Positions 1 to 14,200 of a stretch of DNA of 64,000 bases are shown piece after piece. The translations under genes were made by a program, and so were the position numbers. Source of the stretch: Begonia masoniana (Eukaryota; Streptophyta; Magnoliopsida; Cucurbitales; Begoniaceae); NCBI GenBank assembly GCA_022432975.1, contig CM039508.1, positions 19,185,779 through 19,249,778 of the forward strand, given 5' to 3'. The notes beneath the pieces are model-generated. The model saw only the letters and a list, made by a program, of their open reading frames with translations, searched no databases and had not been told where the DNA came from. Position 1 is the first letter of the stretch, and every line of letters starts with the position of its first letter.

Positions 1-1252
1 CTAGGACTGGTTGCTAGATGGTGCTCAGGGCGACAAATTGTGGCTGGAAAGGCTGAGAATTGGTTTTTGCTCCTAAGTTGTTAGTAAGAATAATGATTAC
101 TGATGCTTTAAGTAGGATGAGATTTTCTGATTATGATGGATTTTGGGATTGTCGAACTAAATTCCTAAGTTGAAGATGATTATTAGAATGAAGAATGACC
201 TATTTTACTTAAGTCTTCCGCTACACGTATTCTGGATGCGTCTATGATTTATACCTGTACAAGTTTATTCTAGTCAAGTCGAAGTCTGTGAAAGTCAGGA
301 TGCTTTGTTTCGTAGATGTTTTAAATCGGTAGATGTTGATTATTACAATCGGCAGATGCTAGAAATTTCTTACTCACCGGTAAAGGTCTTCTATCGGATG
401 ATGATTATATGTCACGTGTGATTCACATGTCAATCGGTAGATGTAAATGTTTTTGCTATTGGAAGAAGTGAGTATTAAGTCTTGTCGTTTTGTGATCAGA
501 TGTTGTGAGTGAAGATAATTTGTCTTACTCACCGGTAGAGGTCTTCTATCGGATGATGATTATATGTCACGTGTGATTCACATGTCAATCGGTAGATGTA
601 GATGTTTTCGCCATCGGAAGAAGTAAGTATTAAGTCTTGTCGTTTTGTGATCGGATGATGCTTAATATGTCACGTGTGATTCACATGTCAACCGGTAGAT
701 GTAGATGTTTTTGCTATCGGAAGAAGTGAGTATTAAGTCTTGTCGTTTTGTGATCGGATGATGTGAGTGAAGATAATTTGTCGCCTTGTGATAGAATGAT
801 GTGGGCGAATATGCTTCGTCGTTTAGTAATCGGTAGAGATCTTCTACCGAGCGATGTTCATGAGTCACGTGAAACGCTCGTGTCCATCAATAGATGTCTA
901 CTACTGGGCAACGTCTATTGTGTCGCGCGGAGTGCACGTGACGTTTAGGAATGTGTTCCTATCGGTAGATGTCTGCAAATCCATGCAGCCCGCGAACGAT
1001 GAAGACGAGTGGTCGAAGGGCACTCTCCTTCTGCCCGAACACGTTATGGAATCGATGTCTGAGTCATGTTGATCGACTCTGTGACTGACTGTGTCGATAG
1101 TCTTATGAGGGAGCCGAGTTTTTTTGAAGGGTTCAGTTTTGTCAGATATGGCATGTCTTTGAATACTGTTAAAAAAAAAATATAGAGAGTAAACTTAGTG
1201 TAAATGATTTAAGAAAATTAAGAATCAGTCTCGGCCCTAATGGGGTCGTTAC
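1..1252 (+). mobile_element. 3' part of a gypsy-type LTR (truncated by window start)
   Basis: The stretch ends with GGTCGTTACA at 1252, the same terminal ten bases as solo LTR D (ends 40180) and close to LTR E (ends 54704). It contains direct repeats built on ATCGGTAGATGT and on a block with TCACGTGTGATTCACATG, a composition also seen in LTRs D and E. No coding region is credible; short ORFs here are chance. The 5' end lies outside the window, so I cannot tell whether it is a solo LTR or part of a full element. Confidence 0.6.
368..770. repeat. LTR subrepeats with G-box (CACGTG) cores
   Basis: Blocks starting near 368 and 523 repeat almost exactly, and a shorter copy follows near 661. Each carries CACGTG (413-418, 568-573, 671-676) followed by a CACATGTCAA(T/C)CGGTAGATGT segment. 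Spacing is about 155 then 104 bp. CACGTG is a classical plant bZIP/bHLH core; function here is inference. Confidence 0.6.
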
Positions 1253-2290
1253 ACCGTCCTTTTTTACTGAGGTGTTAGCACTAACCTTTTTGTGTTAATG
1301 TGCCATAGGCGATCCTTGTGTTACCCTCTGATGCACCACCAATATGGAATGAATGGTAATTTTAAAGAAAAGTCCAAAATTCTAGGGCAAATTAAGGTAC
1401 TGACTTTAGGAAATGATATCTCTATCAATTGAACTTATTTTTAAATGAAATTTCAACAAACGCACCAACTAGGTGTTGATTAAAAACCCTCCAAAAATCA
1501 TGTTCTAATTCGTTGAGACAAAGGAGTTATGACCAAAAAAATTCTGGTTGATGGAGGCAGAATCACACCTTTTGGCTAAGATTCTAACTTGACTCGAGGA
1601 AACGATATCTCAGTTGATTCAAGGCCGTTTGATGTGAAATTTGGGAAGGAGCTTCTTCTAGAAAGGAAGTCAATTTTGTCCAAATTTTTTGGCTATATTC
1701 ATTCAGATCAAAGAGATATGCACAAATGACTGTCGTAGACTCAAAATAAACTTAACTTCAAATCTTTCTATAGAATTCTTTCCCACTCTTCAATTGTCTT
1801 GCAATCCATGAGTTTTGGCACAACACTTCACATTACCTACCTCTAGAAAGAAGGAGGAAACAACTGCACAATAAGAGAAATTACTAAAACTCACAAATCA
1901 ATTTTAATGTGGTATCACACTATAAATCTTCAGATAAACACACCAAAGTCGAAAAGAAAATCACTTATAATTCATTGTTGAAAAACAAAGTTCTCAATCT
2001 TCTCAAAACCAAGTTAAACCAAGTGAAATCGAAAATTAAGGTATTTAAAACCTAAAATTAGGGCAAGAACCCTTAAAAAGGAAAAGACTAAAATAGTCCC
2101 AAGAAAAAGCAAACAAAAACATACTCACTCGGCCACTTAGGTTAAACCAAGTGAGGTTTACAAAAAAGTAATCCAACCATTAAATCTAATAAGGAAATAA
2201 CAACCAATAATAAAGGTAGAAAAAAGAGACAAAAAGAAAAGTCTTCAAGTCTCCAACGAGATGGAAGTTTGGCCAACAATGGTTAGATGG
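1253..2290. other. Non-coding, no gene recognised
   Basis: AT-rich sequence with no ORF of substance and no recognisable protein remnant. The stretch around 1550-1700 looks like old retroelement DNA but I cannot place it in a family. It runs directly into the first monomer of the tandem array. Confidence 0.5.
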
Positions 2291-5200
2291 TTGCGCTACC
2301 TCATCCATGGCTTGTTGAACCTGTTTTAAAATGGTAATAAAGAATTGATGAATTGAAATTCATCGGCTCGTGGAGCTTGTTTTGAGTTAAAAGAAAACTC
2401 ATGCACTGCATTTATAACTAACCATGGTTTTGAAAGAAAATGATAAAACTAGTTTTTCATTTGCATATAAATATAGTATAGGATTCTCTTCCGAGTTAGT
2501 CACTTACCATAAAGACCCCTTCTATCTCCCATGTTAGGATCGTGGAGGCTGATGTTGCAGTTTCTCGTTGAGGAGTAGACCTCCGGTTTTGTTTTCTATT
2601 TCTTTGAGAGCTTTTTTGTCTTGGTGATGAATTCCTTTGTTGTATTAATTCCCTTCTTTGGTATATATTATTCCTTGGGTGTTTGACTTTTATTTCATGC
2701 ACAGTAATTTATTAGATTATTTAAGTTTTTGCGATATCTAAATTTCATTTGATCGCTTTGTGAATTTCGTCTCATTCTCCTTGGGAAAAGTGGTCAGGTT
2801 CTCTCCGAGGATCGGGTCGCTCAACCAAACATTTCTGTCTAGGTCCACCTCCAGGTCGTGACAGTAATGGTACCTTTTGTGATAGTGTGCCAGCGCAGTC
2901 CATGAGTGATACTCTTTTTTCACTAAAGGTTGTTTTATAACAAAAAATGTGACGACTTAGTTTATGTATAACTATCTATGTATGTAGCAATGTTTTTGAA
3001 ACTACCTCATCCATGGCTTGTTGAACCTATTTTAAAATGGTAATAAAGAACTGTTGAATTGAAATTCATTGGCTCGTGGAGCTTGTTTTCAGTTAAAAGA
3101 AAACATTTTTGAAAGAAAATTGATGCACTGCATTTATAACTAACCATGGTTTTGAAAGAAAATAATAAAACAAGTTTTTCATTTTCATATGAATATAGTA
3201 TAGGGTTCTGTACTGAGTTAGTCACTTAGCATAAAGATCCCCTCTATCTCCAATGTTATGATCGTGGAGTCAGATGTTGCAGTTTCTCGTTGAAGAGTGG
3301 ACCTCCGGTTTTGTTTTCTACTTCTTTGAGAGTTTTTCTGTCTTGTTGACAAATTCCTTTGTTGTATTAATTACCTTCTTTAGTATATATTATTCCTTGG
3401 GTGTTTGACTTTTATTTCATGCACAGTAATTTATTAGATTAATGAAGTTTTTGTGCTATCTTATTTTTATTTGATCATTTTGTGAATTTCGTCTCATTCT
3501 CATTGGGCAAAGTGGTCGGGTTATCCCAGAGGATCAGGTCATTCAACCCAATGTTTCTGTCTAGGTCCACCTCTGGGTCATGACAGTAATGGTATCTTTT
3601 GTAATAGTGTACCAGAGGAGTCCATGAGTGATACTTTTTTTTTCACTAGAGGTTGTTTTATAACAAAAATGGTGACGACTTAGTTTATGTATAACTACCT
3701 ATGTATGTAGCAATGTTTTTGAAACTACCTCATCCATGGCTTGATGAACCGGTTTTAAAATAGTAATAGAGAATTGATGAATTGAAATTCATTGGCTCGT
3801 GGAGCTTGTTTTCAATTAAAAGAAAATATTTTTGAAAGAAAACGCATGCACTGCATTTATAACTAACCATGGTTTTGAAAGAAAATGATAAAAACCAATT
3901 TTTCATTTGCATATGAATATAGTACAGGGTCTGTACTGAGTTAGTCACTTACCCTAAAGACCCCCTCAATCTCCCATGTTAGGATCGTGGAGGTTGATAT
4001 TGCAGTTGCTCGTTAAGGAGTGGACCTCTGGTTTTGTTTTCTACCTCTTTGAAAGTTTTTCGGTCTTGGTGATGAATTCCGTTGTTGTATTAATTCCCTT
4101 CTTTGCTATATATTATTCCTTGGGTGTTTGACTTTTATTTCATGCATAGTAATTTATTAGATTATTTAAGTTTTTGTGCTATCTTATTTTTATTTGATCT
4201 CTTTGTGAATTTCATCTCATTCTCCTTGGGCAAAGTGGTCGGGTTCTCTCTGAGGATCGGGTCGCTCAACCCAACGATTCTGCCTCGGTTAACCTCCGGG
4301 TAGTGACAGTAATGGTATCTTTTGTGATAGTGTGCCGGAGAAGTTCATGAGTGATACTCTTTTTTCACTAGATGTTGTTTTATAACAAAAATGGTGACGA
4401 CCTAGTTTATGTATAACTACCTATATATGTAGCAATGTTTTTGAAACTACCTCATCCATGGCTTGTTGAACAAGTTTTAAAATGGTAATAAGGAATTGAT
4501 GAATAAAAATTCATTGGCTCGTGGTGCTTGTTTTCAGTTAAAAGAAAATGTTTTTGAAAGAAAACTCATGCACTGCATTTATAACTAACCATGGTTTTGA
4601 AAGAAAAGGATAAAACAGGTTTTTTATTTGCATATGAATATAGTATACAGTTCTCTACTGAGTTAGTCATTTACCCTAAAGACCCCTACTATCTTCCATG
4701 TTAGCATCGTGGAGGCTGATATTGCAGTTGCTCGTTGAGGAGTGGACCTCCGATTTTGTTTTCTACTTCTTTGAGAGTTTTTCAGTCTTGGTGATGAATT
4801 ATTTTGTTGTATTAATTCTCTTCTTTGGTATATATTATTCCTAGGGTGTTTGACCTCAAATTCATGCACAGTAATTTATTAGATTATTTAAGTTTTTGCG
4901 CTATCATATATTTATTTGATCACTTTGTGAATTTCGTCTCATTCTACTTGGGCAAAGCGATCGAGTTCTCTCCGAGGATCAGGTCGCTTAACCCAACGTT
5001 TCTGCCTAGGTCCACCTCCGAGTCGTGACAGTAATGGTATCTTTTGTGATAGTGTGCCGGAGGAGTCCATGAGTGATATTCTTGTTTCACAAGAGATTGT
5101 TTTATAACAAAAATGGTGACGACTTAGTTTATGTATAACTACCTATGTATGTTGAAATGTTTTTGTAACTACCTCATCCATGTCTTGTTGAACCTGTTTT

Positions 5201-8200
5201 AAAATGGTAATAAGGAATTGATGAATTGAAATTCATTGGCTCGTGGAGCTCGTTTTCAGTTAAATGAAAACGTTTTTGAAAGAAAACTCATGCACTGCAT
5301 TTATAACTAACCCTGGTTTTGAAAGAAAATGATAAAACCAGTTTTTCATTTGCATATGCATATAGTATAGAGTTCTCTACTGAGTTAGTCAATTACCCTA
5401 AAGACCCCCTCTATCTCCTATGTTAGGTTCGTGGAGGCTGATGTTGCAGTTGCTCGTTGAGGAGTGGACCTCTGGTTTTGTTTTCTACTTTTTTGAGAGT
5501 TTTTCGATCATTATGATGAATTCCTTTGTTGTATTAATTCTCTTCTTTGGTATATATTATTCCTTGGGTGTTTGACTTTTATTTCATGCACAGTAATTTA
5601 TTAGATTATTTAAGTTTTTGTGCTATCTTATTTTTATTTAATCGCCTTGTGAATTTCATCTCATTCTTCTTGGGCAAAGCGATTGGGTTCTCTCCAAGGA
5701 TCGGGTCGCTCAACCGAACGTTTTTGCCTATATCCACCTCTGGGTCGTGACAGTATTGGTATCTTTTGTGATAGTGTGCCGAAAGAGTCCATGAGTGATA
5801 CTCTTTTATCACTAGAGGTTGTTTTATAACAAAAATGGTGACGACTTAGTTTATGTATAACTACCTATGTATGTAGCAATGTTTTTGAAACTACCTCATC
5901 CATGGCTTGTTGAACTGTTTTAAAATGGTAATAATAAATTGATGAATTGAAATTCATTGGCTCGTGGTGCTAGTCTTTAGTTAAAAGAAAACATTTTTGG
6001 AAGAAAACTCATGCACTGCATTTATAACTAACTGGTTTTGAAAGAAAATGATAAAACCAGTTTTTCATTTGCATATGAATATAGTACAGGGTTCTGTACT
6101 GAGTTATTCACTTACCCTAAAGACCCCCTCAATCTCCCATGTTAGGATCGTGGATGCTGATATTGCAGTTGCTCGTTGAGGAGTGGACCTCCGGTTTTGT
6201 TTTCTACTTTTTTGTGAGTTTTTCGGTCTTGATGATGAAATCCTTTGTTTTATTAATTCCCTTCTTTGGTATATATTATTCCTTGGGTGTTTGACTTTTA
6301 TTTCATGCAAAGTAATTTATTAGATTATTTAAGTTTTTGCGATATCTTATTTTTATTTGATCGTTTTGTGAATTTCGTCTCATTCTCCTTGGGCAAAGCG
6401 GTCAGGTTCTCTCCGAGGATTGGGTCGCTCAATCCAACGTTTCTGCCTAGGTCCACCTCCGGATCGTGACAGTAATTGTATCTTTTGTGATAGTGTGCCG
6501 GAGGAGTCCATGAGTGATACTCTTTTTTCACTAGAGGTTATCTTATAACAAAAATGGTGACGACTTAGTTTATGTATAACTACCTATGTATGTAGCAATT
6601 TTTTTGAAACTATCTCATCCATGACTTGTTGAACCTGTTTTAAAATGGTAATAAGGAATTGATGAATTGAAATTCATTGGCTCGTGGAGCTCGTTTTCAG
6701 TTAAACGAAAACGTTTTTGAAAGAAAACTCATGCACTGCATTTATAACTAACCATGGTTTTAAAAGAAAAATGATAAAACCAGTTTTTCATTTTCATATG
6801 AATAAAGTATAGAGTTCTCTACTGAGTTAGTCACTTACCCTAAAGATCCACTCTATCTTCCATGTTAGGATCGTGGAGACTGATATTGCTGTTGCTAGTT
6901 AAAGAGTGGACCTACAGCTTTTTTTTCTACTACTTTGAGAGTTTTTTTTGTCTTGGTGATGAATTCCTTTGTTGTATTAATTCCCTTCTTTAGTATATAT
7001 TATTCCTTGAGTGTTTGACTTTTATTTCATGTGCAGTAAATTATTAGATTATTTAAGTTTTTTCGCTATCTTATTTTTATTTGATCACTTTGTGAATTTC
7101 ATCTCATTCTCCTTGGCAAAGCGATCAGGTTCTCTCTGAGGATCGGGTCGCTCAACCCAACGTTTCTGCCTAGGTCCACCTCCAGGTCGTGACAGTAATG
7201 GTATCTTTTGTGATAGTGTGATGGAGGAGTCCATGAGTGATACTCTTTTTCACTAGAGGTTGTTTTATAAAAAAAAATGGTGACGAGTTAGTTTATGAAT
7301 ACCTATGTATGTTGCAATGTTTTTGAAACTACCTCATCCATGACTTGTTGAACCTATTTTAAAATGGTAATAAGTAATTGATGAATTGAAATTCATTGGC
7401 TCGTGGAGCTCGTTTCAGTTAAACGAAAACGTTTTGAAAGAAAACTTATGCACTGCGTTTATAACTAACCATGGTTTTGAAAGAAAATGATAAAACTAGT
7501 TTTTCATTTGCATATGAATAAAGTATAGAGTTCTCTACTGAGTTAGTCACTTACCCTAAAGATCCACTCTATCTTCCATGTTAGGATCGTGGAGACTGAT
7601 ATTGCAGTTGCTCGTTAAAGAGTGGACCTACAGCTTTGTTTTCCTACTACTTTGAGAGTTTTTCTGTCTTGGTGAGGAATTCCTTTGTTGTATTAATTCC
7701 CTTCTTTGGTATATATTATTCCTTGAGTGTTTGACTTTTATTTCATGTACAGTAATTTATTAGATTATTTAAGTTTTTGGCTATATTTTTATTTGATCAT
7801 TTTGTGAATTCGTCTCATTCTCATTGGGCAAACGTGGTCGGGTATCTCAGAGGATCAGGTCATTCAACCAATGTTTCTGTCTAGGTCCACCCTCTGGGTC
7901 ATGCCAGTAATGGTATCTTTGTAATAGTGTTACCAGAGGAGTCCATGAGTGATACTTTTTTTTTCACTACGGGTTGTTTTATACAAAAATGGTGACGACT
8001 TAGTTTATGTATAACTACTATGTATGTAGGCAATGTTTTTGAAACTACCTCATCCATGGCTTGATGAACCGGTTTTAAATAGTAATAGAGAATTGATGAA
8101 TTGAAATCATTGGCTCGTGGACGCTTGTTTTCAATTAAAGAAATATTTTTGAAAGAAAAGCTATGCACTGCATTTATAACTAACCATGGTTTGAAAGAAA

Positions 8201-11200
8201 ATGATAAAAACCACTTTTTTCATTTGCATATGAATATAGTACAGGGTCTGTACTGAGTTAGGTCAATTACCCTAAAGACCCCCTCTATCTCCTATGTTAG
8301 GTTCGTGGAGGCTGATATTGCAGTTGCTCGTTGAGGAGTGGACCTCTGGTTTTGTTTTCTACTTTTTTGAGAGTTTTTCAGTCTTGGTGATGAATTCCTT
8401 TGTTGTATTAATTCTCTTCTTTGGTATATATTATTCCTTGGGTGTTTGACTTTTATTTCATGCACAGTAATTTATTAGATTATTTAAGTTTTTGCGCTAT
8501 CATATATTTATTTGATCACTTTGTGAATTTCGTCTCATTCTCCTTGGGCAAAGCGATCGAGTTCTCTCCGAGGATTGGGTCGCTCAATCCAACGTTTCTG
8601 CCTAGGTCCACCTCCGGATCGTGACAGTAATGGTATCTTTTGTGATAGTGTGCCGGAGGAGTCCATGAGTGATACTCTTTTTTCACTAGAGGTTGTTTTA
8701 TAACAAAAATGGTGACGACTTAGTTTATGTATAACTACCTATGTATGTAGCAATGTTTTTGAAAGAAAACTTTTTGAAAACTACCTCATCCATGGCTGTA
8801 TGAACCAGTTTTAAAATGTAATAAGGAATTGATGAATTGAAATTCATTGGCTCGTGGAGCTCGTTTTCAGTTAAATGAAACGTTTTTGAAAGAAAACTCA
8901 TGCAATGCATTTATAACTAACCCTGAGTTTGAAAAGAAAAATGATAAACCAGTTTTTCATTTGCAATGCAATATAGTATAGGAGTTCTCTACTGAGTTAG
9001 TCAATTACCCTAAAGACCCCATCTATCTCCTATGTTAGGTTCGTGGGAGGCTGATGTTGCAGTTGCTCGTTGAGGGATGGACCTCCGCTTTTGTTTTCTA
9101 CTTCTTTGAGAGTTTTCAGTCTTGGGATGAATTATTTGTTGTATTAATTCTCTTCTTTGGTATATATATTCCTGGGTGTTTGACCTTCAAATTCCTGCAC
9201 AGTAATTTATTAGATTATTTAAGTTTTTGCGCTATCATATATTTATTTGATCACTTTGTGAATTTCGTCTCATTCTACTTGGGCAAAGCGATCGAGTTCT
9301 CTCCGAGGATCAGGTCGCTTAACCCAACGTTTCTGCCTAGGTCCACCTCCGAGTCGTGACAGTAATGGTATCTTTTGTGATAGTGTGCCGGAGGAGTCCA
9401 TGAGTGATATTCTTGTTTCACAAGAGATTGTTTTATAACAAAAATGGTGACGACTTAGTTTATGTATAACTACCTATGTATGTTGAAATGTTTTTGTAAC
9501 TACCTCATCCATGTCTTGTTGAACCTGTTTTAAAATGGTAATAAGGAATTGATGAATTGAAATTCATTGGCTCGTGGAGCTCGTTTTCAGTTAAATGAAA
9601 ACGTTTTTGAAAGAAAACTCATGCACTGCATTTATAACTAACCCTGGTTTTGAAAGAAAATGATAAAACCATTTTTTCATTTGCATATGCATATAGTATA
9701 GAGTTCTCTACTGAGTTAGTCAATTACCCTAAAGACCCCCTCTATCTCCTATGTTAGGTTCGTGGAGGCTGATGTTGCAGTTGCTCGTTGAGGAGTGGAC
9801 CTCTGGTTTTGTTTTCTACTTTTTTGAGAGTTTTTCGATCATTATGATGAATCCTTTGTTGTATTAATTCTCTTCTTTGGTATATATTATTCCTTGGGTG
9901 TTTGACTTTTATTTTCATGCACAGTAATTTATTAGATTATTTAAGTTTTTGTGCTATCTTATTTTTATTTAATCGCCTTGTGAATTTCATCTCATTCTTC
10001 TTGGGCAAAGCGATTGGGTTCTCTCCAAGGATCGGGTCGCTCAACCGAACGTTTTTGCCTATATCCACCTCTGGGTCGTGACAGTATTGGTATCTTTTGT
10101 GATAGTGTGCCGAAATAGTCCATGAGTGATACTCTTTTATCACTAGAGGTTGTTTTATAACAAAAATGGTGACGACTTAGTTTATGTATAACTACCTATG
10201 TATGTAGCAATGTTTTTGAAACTACCTCATCCATGGCTTGTTGAACTGTTTTAAAATGGTAATAATAAATTGATGAATTGAAATTCATTGGCTCGTGGTG
10301 CTAGTCTTTAGTTAAAAGAAAACATTTTTGGAAGAAAACTCATGCACTGCATTTATAACTAACTGGTTTTGAAAGAAAATGATAAAACCAGTTTTTCATT
10401 TGCATATGAATATAGTACAGGGTTCTGTACTGAGTTATTCACTTACCCTAAAGACCCCCTCAATCTCCCATGTTAGGATCGTGGATGCTGATATTGCAGT
10501 TGCTCGTTGAGGAGTGGACCTCCGGTTTTGTTTTCTACTTTTTTGTGAGTTTTTCGGTCTTGATGATGAAATCCTTTGTTTTATTAATTCCCTTCTTTGG
10601 TATATATTATTCCTTGGGTGTTTGACTTTTATTTCATGCAAAGTAATTTATTAGATTATTTAAGTTTTTGCGATATCTTATTTTTATTTGATCGTTTTGT
10701 GAATTTCGTCTCATTCTCCTTGGGCAAAGCGGTCAGGTTCTCTCCGAGGATTGGGTCGCTCAATCCAACGTTTCTGCCTAGGTCCACCTCCGGATCGTGA
10801 CAGTAATTGTATCTTTTGTGATAGTGTGCCGGAGGAGTCCATGAGTGATACTCTTTTTTCACTAGAGGTTATCTTATAACAAAAATGGTGACGACTTAGT
10901 TTATGTATAACTACCTATGTATGTAGCAATTTTTTTGAAACTATCTCATCCATGACTTGTTGAACCTGTTTTAAAATGGTAATAAGGAATTGATGAATTG
11001 AAATTCATTGGCTCGTGGAGCTCGTTTTCAGTTAAACGAAAACGTTTTTGAAAGAAAACTCATGCACTGCATTTATAACTAACCATGGTTTTAAAAGAAA
11101 AATGATAAAACCAGTTTTTCATTTGCATATGAATAAAGTATAGAGTTCTCTACTGAGTTAGTCACTTACCCTAAAGATCCACTCTATCTTCCATGTTAGG

Positions 11201-14200
11201 ATCGTGGAGACTGATATTGCTGTTGCTAGTTAAAGAGTGGACCTACAGCTTTTTTTTCTACTACTTTGAGAGTTTTTTTTGTCTTGGTGATGAATTCCTT
11301 TGTTGTATTAATTCCCTTCTTTAGTATATATTATTCCTTGAGTGTTTGACTTTTATTTCATGTGCAGTAATTATTAGATTATTTAAGTTTTTTCGCTATC
11401 TTATTTTTATTTGATCACTTTGTGAATTTCGTCTCATTCTCCTTGGCAAAGCGATCAGGTTCTCTCTGAGGATCGGGTCGCTCAACCCAACGTTTCTGCC
11501 TAGGTCCACCTCCAGGTCGTGACAGTAATGGTATCTTTTGTGATAGTGTGATGGAGGAGTCCATGAGTGATACTCTTTTTTCACTAGAGGTTGTTTTATA
11601 AAAAAAAATGGTGACGAGTTAGTTTATGTAAAACTACCTATGTATGTTGCAATGTTTTTGAAACTACCTCATCCATGACTTGTTGAACCTATTTTAAAAT
11701 GGTAATAAGTAATTGATGAATTGAAATTCATTGGCTCGTGGAGCTCGTTTTCAGTTAAACGAAAACGTTTTTGAAAGAAAACTTATGCACTGCGTTTATA
11801 ACTAACCATGGTTTTGAAAGAAAATGATAAAACTAGTTTTTCATTTGCATATGAATAAAGTATAGAGTTCTCTACTGAGTTAGTCACTTACCCTAAAGAT
11901 CCACTCTATCTTCCATGTTAGGATCGTGGAGACTGATATTGCAGTTGCTCGTTAAAGAGTGGACCTACAGCTTTGTTTTCTACTACTTTGAGAGTTTTTC
12001 TGTCTTGGTGATGAATTCCTTTGTTGTATTAATTCCCTTCTTTGGTATATATTATTCCTTGAGTGTTTGACTTTTATTTCATGTACAGTAATTTATTAGA
12101 TTATTTAAGTTTTTTCGCTATCTTATTTTTATTTGATCACTTTGTGAATTTCGTCTCATTCTCCTTGGCAAAGCGATCGGGTTCTCTCTGAGGATCGGGT
12201 CGCTCAACGTTTCTGCCAAGGTCCACCTCCTGGTCCTGACAGTAATGGTATCTTTTGTGATAGTGTGCCAGAGGAGTCCATGAGTGATACTCTTTTTTCA
12301 TTAGAGGTTGTTTTATAAAAAAAATGGTGACGAGTTAGTTTATGTAAAACTACCTATGTATGTTGCAATGTTTTTGAAACTACCTCATCCATGACTTGTT
12401 GAACCTGTTTTAAAATTGTAATAAGGAATTGATAAAGTGAAATCCATTGGCTCGTGTAGCTTGTTTTCAGTTAAATGAAAACGTTTTTGAAAGAAAACTC
12501 ATGCACTGCATTTATAACTAACCATGGTTTTGAAAAAAATAAAAAAACCAATTTTTCATTTGCATATGAATATAGTATAAGGTTTTCTACTGAGTTAGTC
12601 CCCCTTTTATCTCCCTTGTTAGGATCGTGGAGGCTGATGTTACAGTTGCTCGTTGAGAAATGGACCTCCGGTTTTGTTTTCTACTTCTTTGAGAGTTTTT
12701 CTTTCTTGGTGATGAATTCCTTTGTTGTATTAATTCCCTTCTTTGGTAAATATTATTCCTTGGGTGTTTGAATTTTATTTCATGCATAGTAATTTATTAG
12801 ATTATTTAAGTTTTTGCTCTATCTTATATTTATTTGATCGCTTTGTAAATTTCGTCTCATTCTCCTTGGGCAAAGCGGTCGATTCTCTCCGAGGATCGGG
12901 TCACTCAACCCAACGTTTCTGCCTATGTCCACCTCCAGGTCGTGAAAGTAATGGTATCTTCTGTGATAGTGTGCTGGAGGAGTCTATGAGTGATACTCTT
13001 TTTTCACTAGAGGTTGTTTTATAACAAAAATTGTGACGACTTAGTTTATGTATAACTACCTATGTATGTAGCAATGTTTTTTAAACTACCTCATCCATGG
13101 CTTAATGAACCAGTTTTAAAATGGTAATAAGGAATTGATGAATTGAAATTCATTGGCTCGTGGAGCTTATTTTCAGTTAAAAGAAAACGTTTTTGAAAGA
13201 AAACTCATGCAATGCATTTATAACTAACCATAGTTTTGAAAAAAAAAATGATAAAACCAGTTTTTCATTTGCATATGAATATAGTAAAGGGTTCTATACT
13301 GAGTTAGTCACTTACCCTAAAAACCCCATCTATCTCCCATGTTAGGATCGTGGAGGCTGATGTTGCAGTTGCTCGTTGAGGAATGGATCTCTGGTTTTGT
13401 TTTCTACTTCTTTGAGAGTTTTTCGGTCTTTGTGGTGAATTCCTTTGTTGTATTAATTCTCTTCTTTGGTATATATTATTCCTTGGGTGTTTGACTTTTA
13501 TTTCATGCACAGTAATTTATTATATTATTTAATTTTTTGCGCTATCTTATTTTTATTTGATCGCTTTATGAATTTCGTCTCATTCTTCTTGGGTAAAGCG
13601 ATCGGGTTCTCTCCGAGGATCGAGTCGCTCAACCCATCGTTTCTTCCTAGGTCCACCTCCTAGTCGTGACAGTAATTGTATCTTTTGTGATAGTGTGCCG
13701 GAGGAGTCCATGAGTGATACTCTTTTTTCACTAGAGGTTTTTTTATAACAAAAATGGTGACGACTTAGTTTTTGTATAACTACCTATGTATGTAGCAATG
13801 TTTTTGAAACTACCTCATCCTTAGCTTGTTGAACCTGTTTTAAAATGATAATAATAAATTGATGAATTGAAATTCATTAGCTCGTGGAGCTTGTTTTCAG
13901 TTAAAAGAAAACATTTTTGGAAGAAAACTCATGCACTGCATTTATAGCTAACCATGGTTTTGAAAGAAAATGATAAAAGCAGTTTTTCATTTGCATATGA
14001 ATATAGTATAGGGTTCTGTACTGAGTTAGTCACTTACCCTAAAAACCCCTCTATCTTCCATGTTAGGATCGTGGAGGCTGATGATGCAGTTGCTCATTGA
14101 GGAGTGGACCTCCGATTTTGTTTTCTACTTCTTTGAGAGTTTTTCTGTCTTGGTGATGAATTCCTTTGTTGTATTAATTCCCTTCTTTGGTATATATTAT

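Noticed and set aside
4103..13663. Recurring ~67-codon ORFs in the satellite monomers (for example 5547-5750, 6266-6469, 10597-10800 plus; 6104-6310, 10435-10641 minus)
   Set aside because: They recur on both strands only because monomers are similar, many monomers break them with indels, and sequence G does not keep them. A dN/dS test on monomers would settle it.
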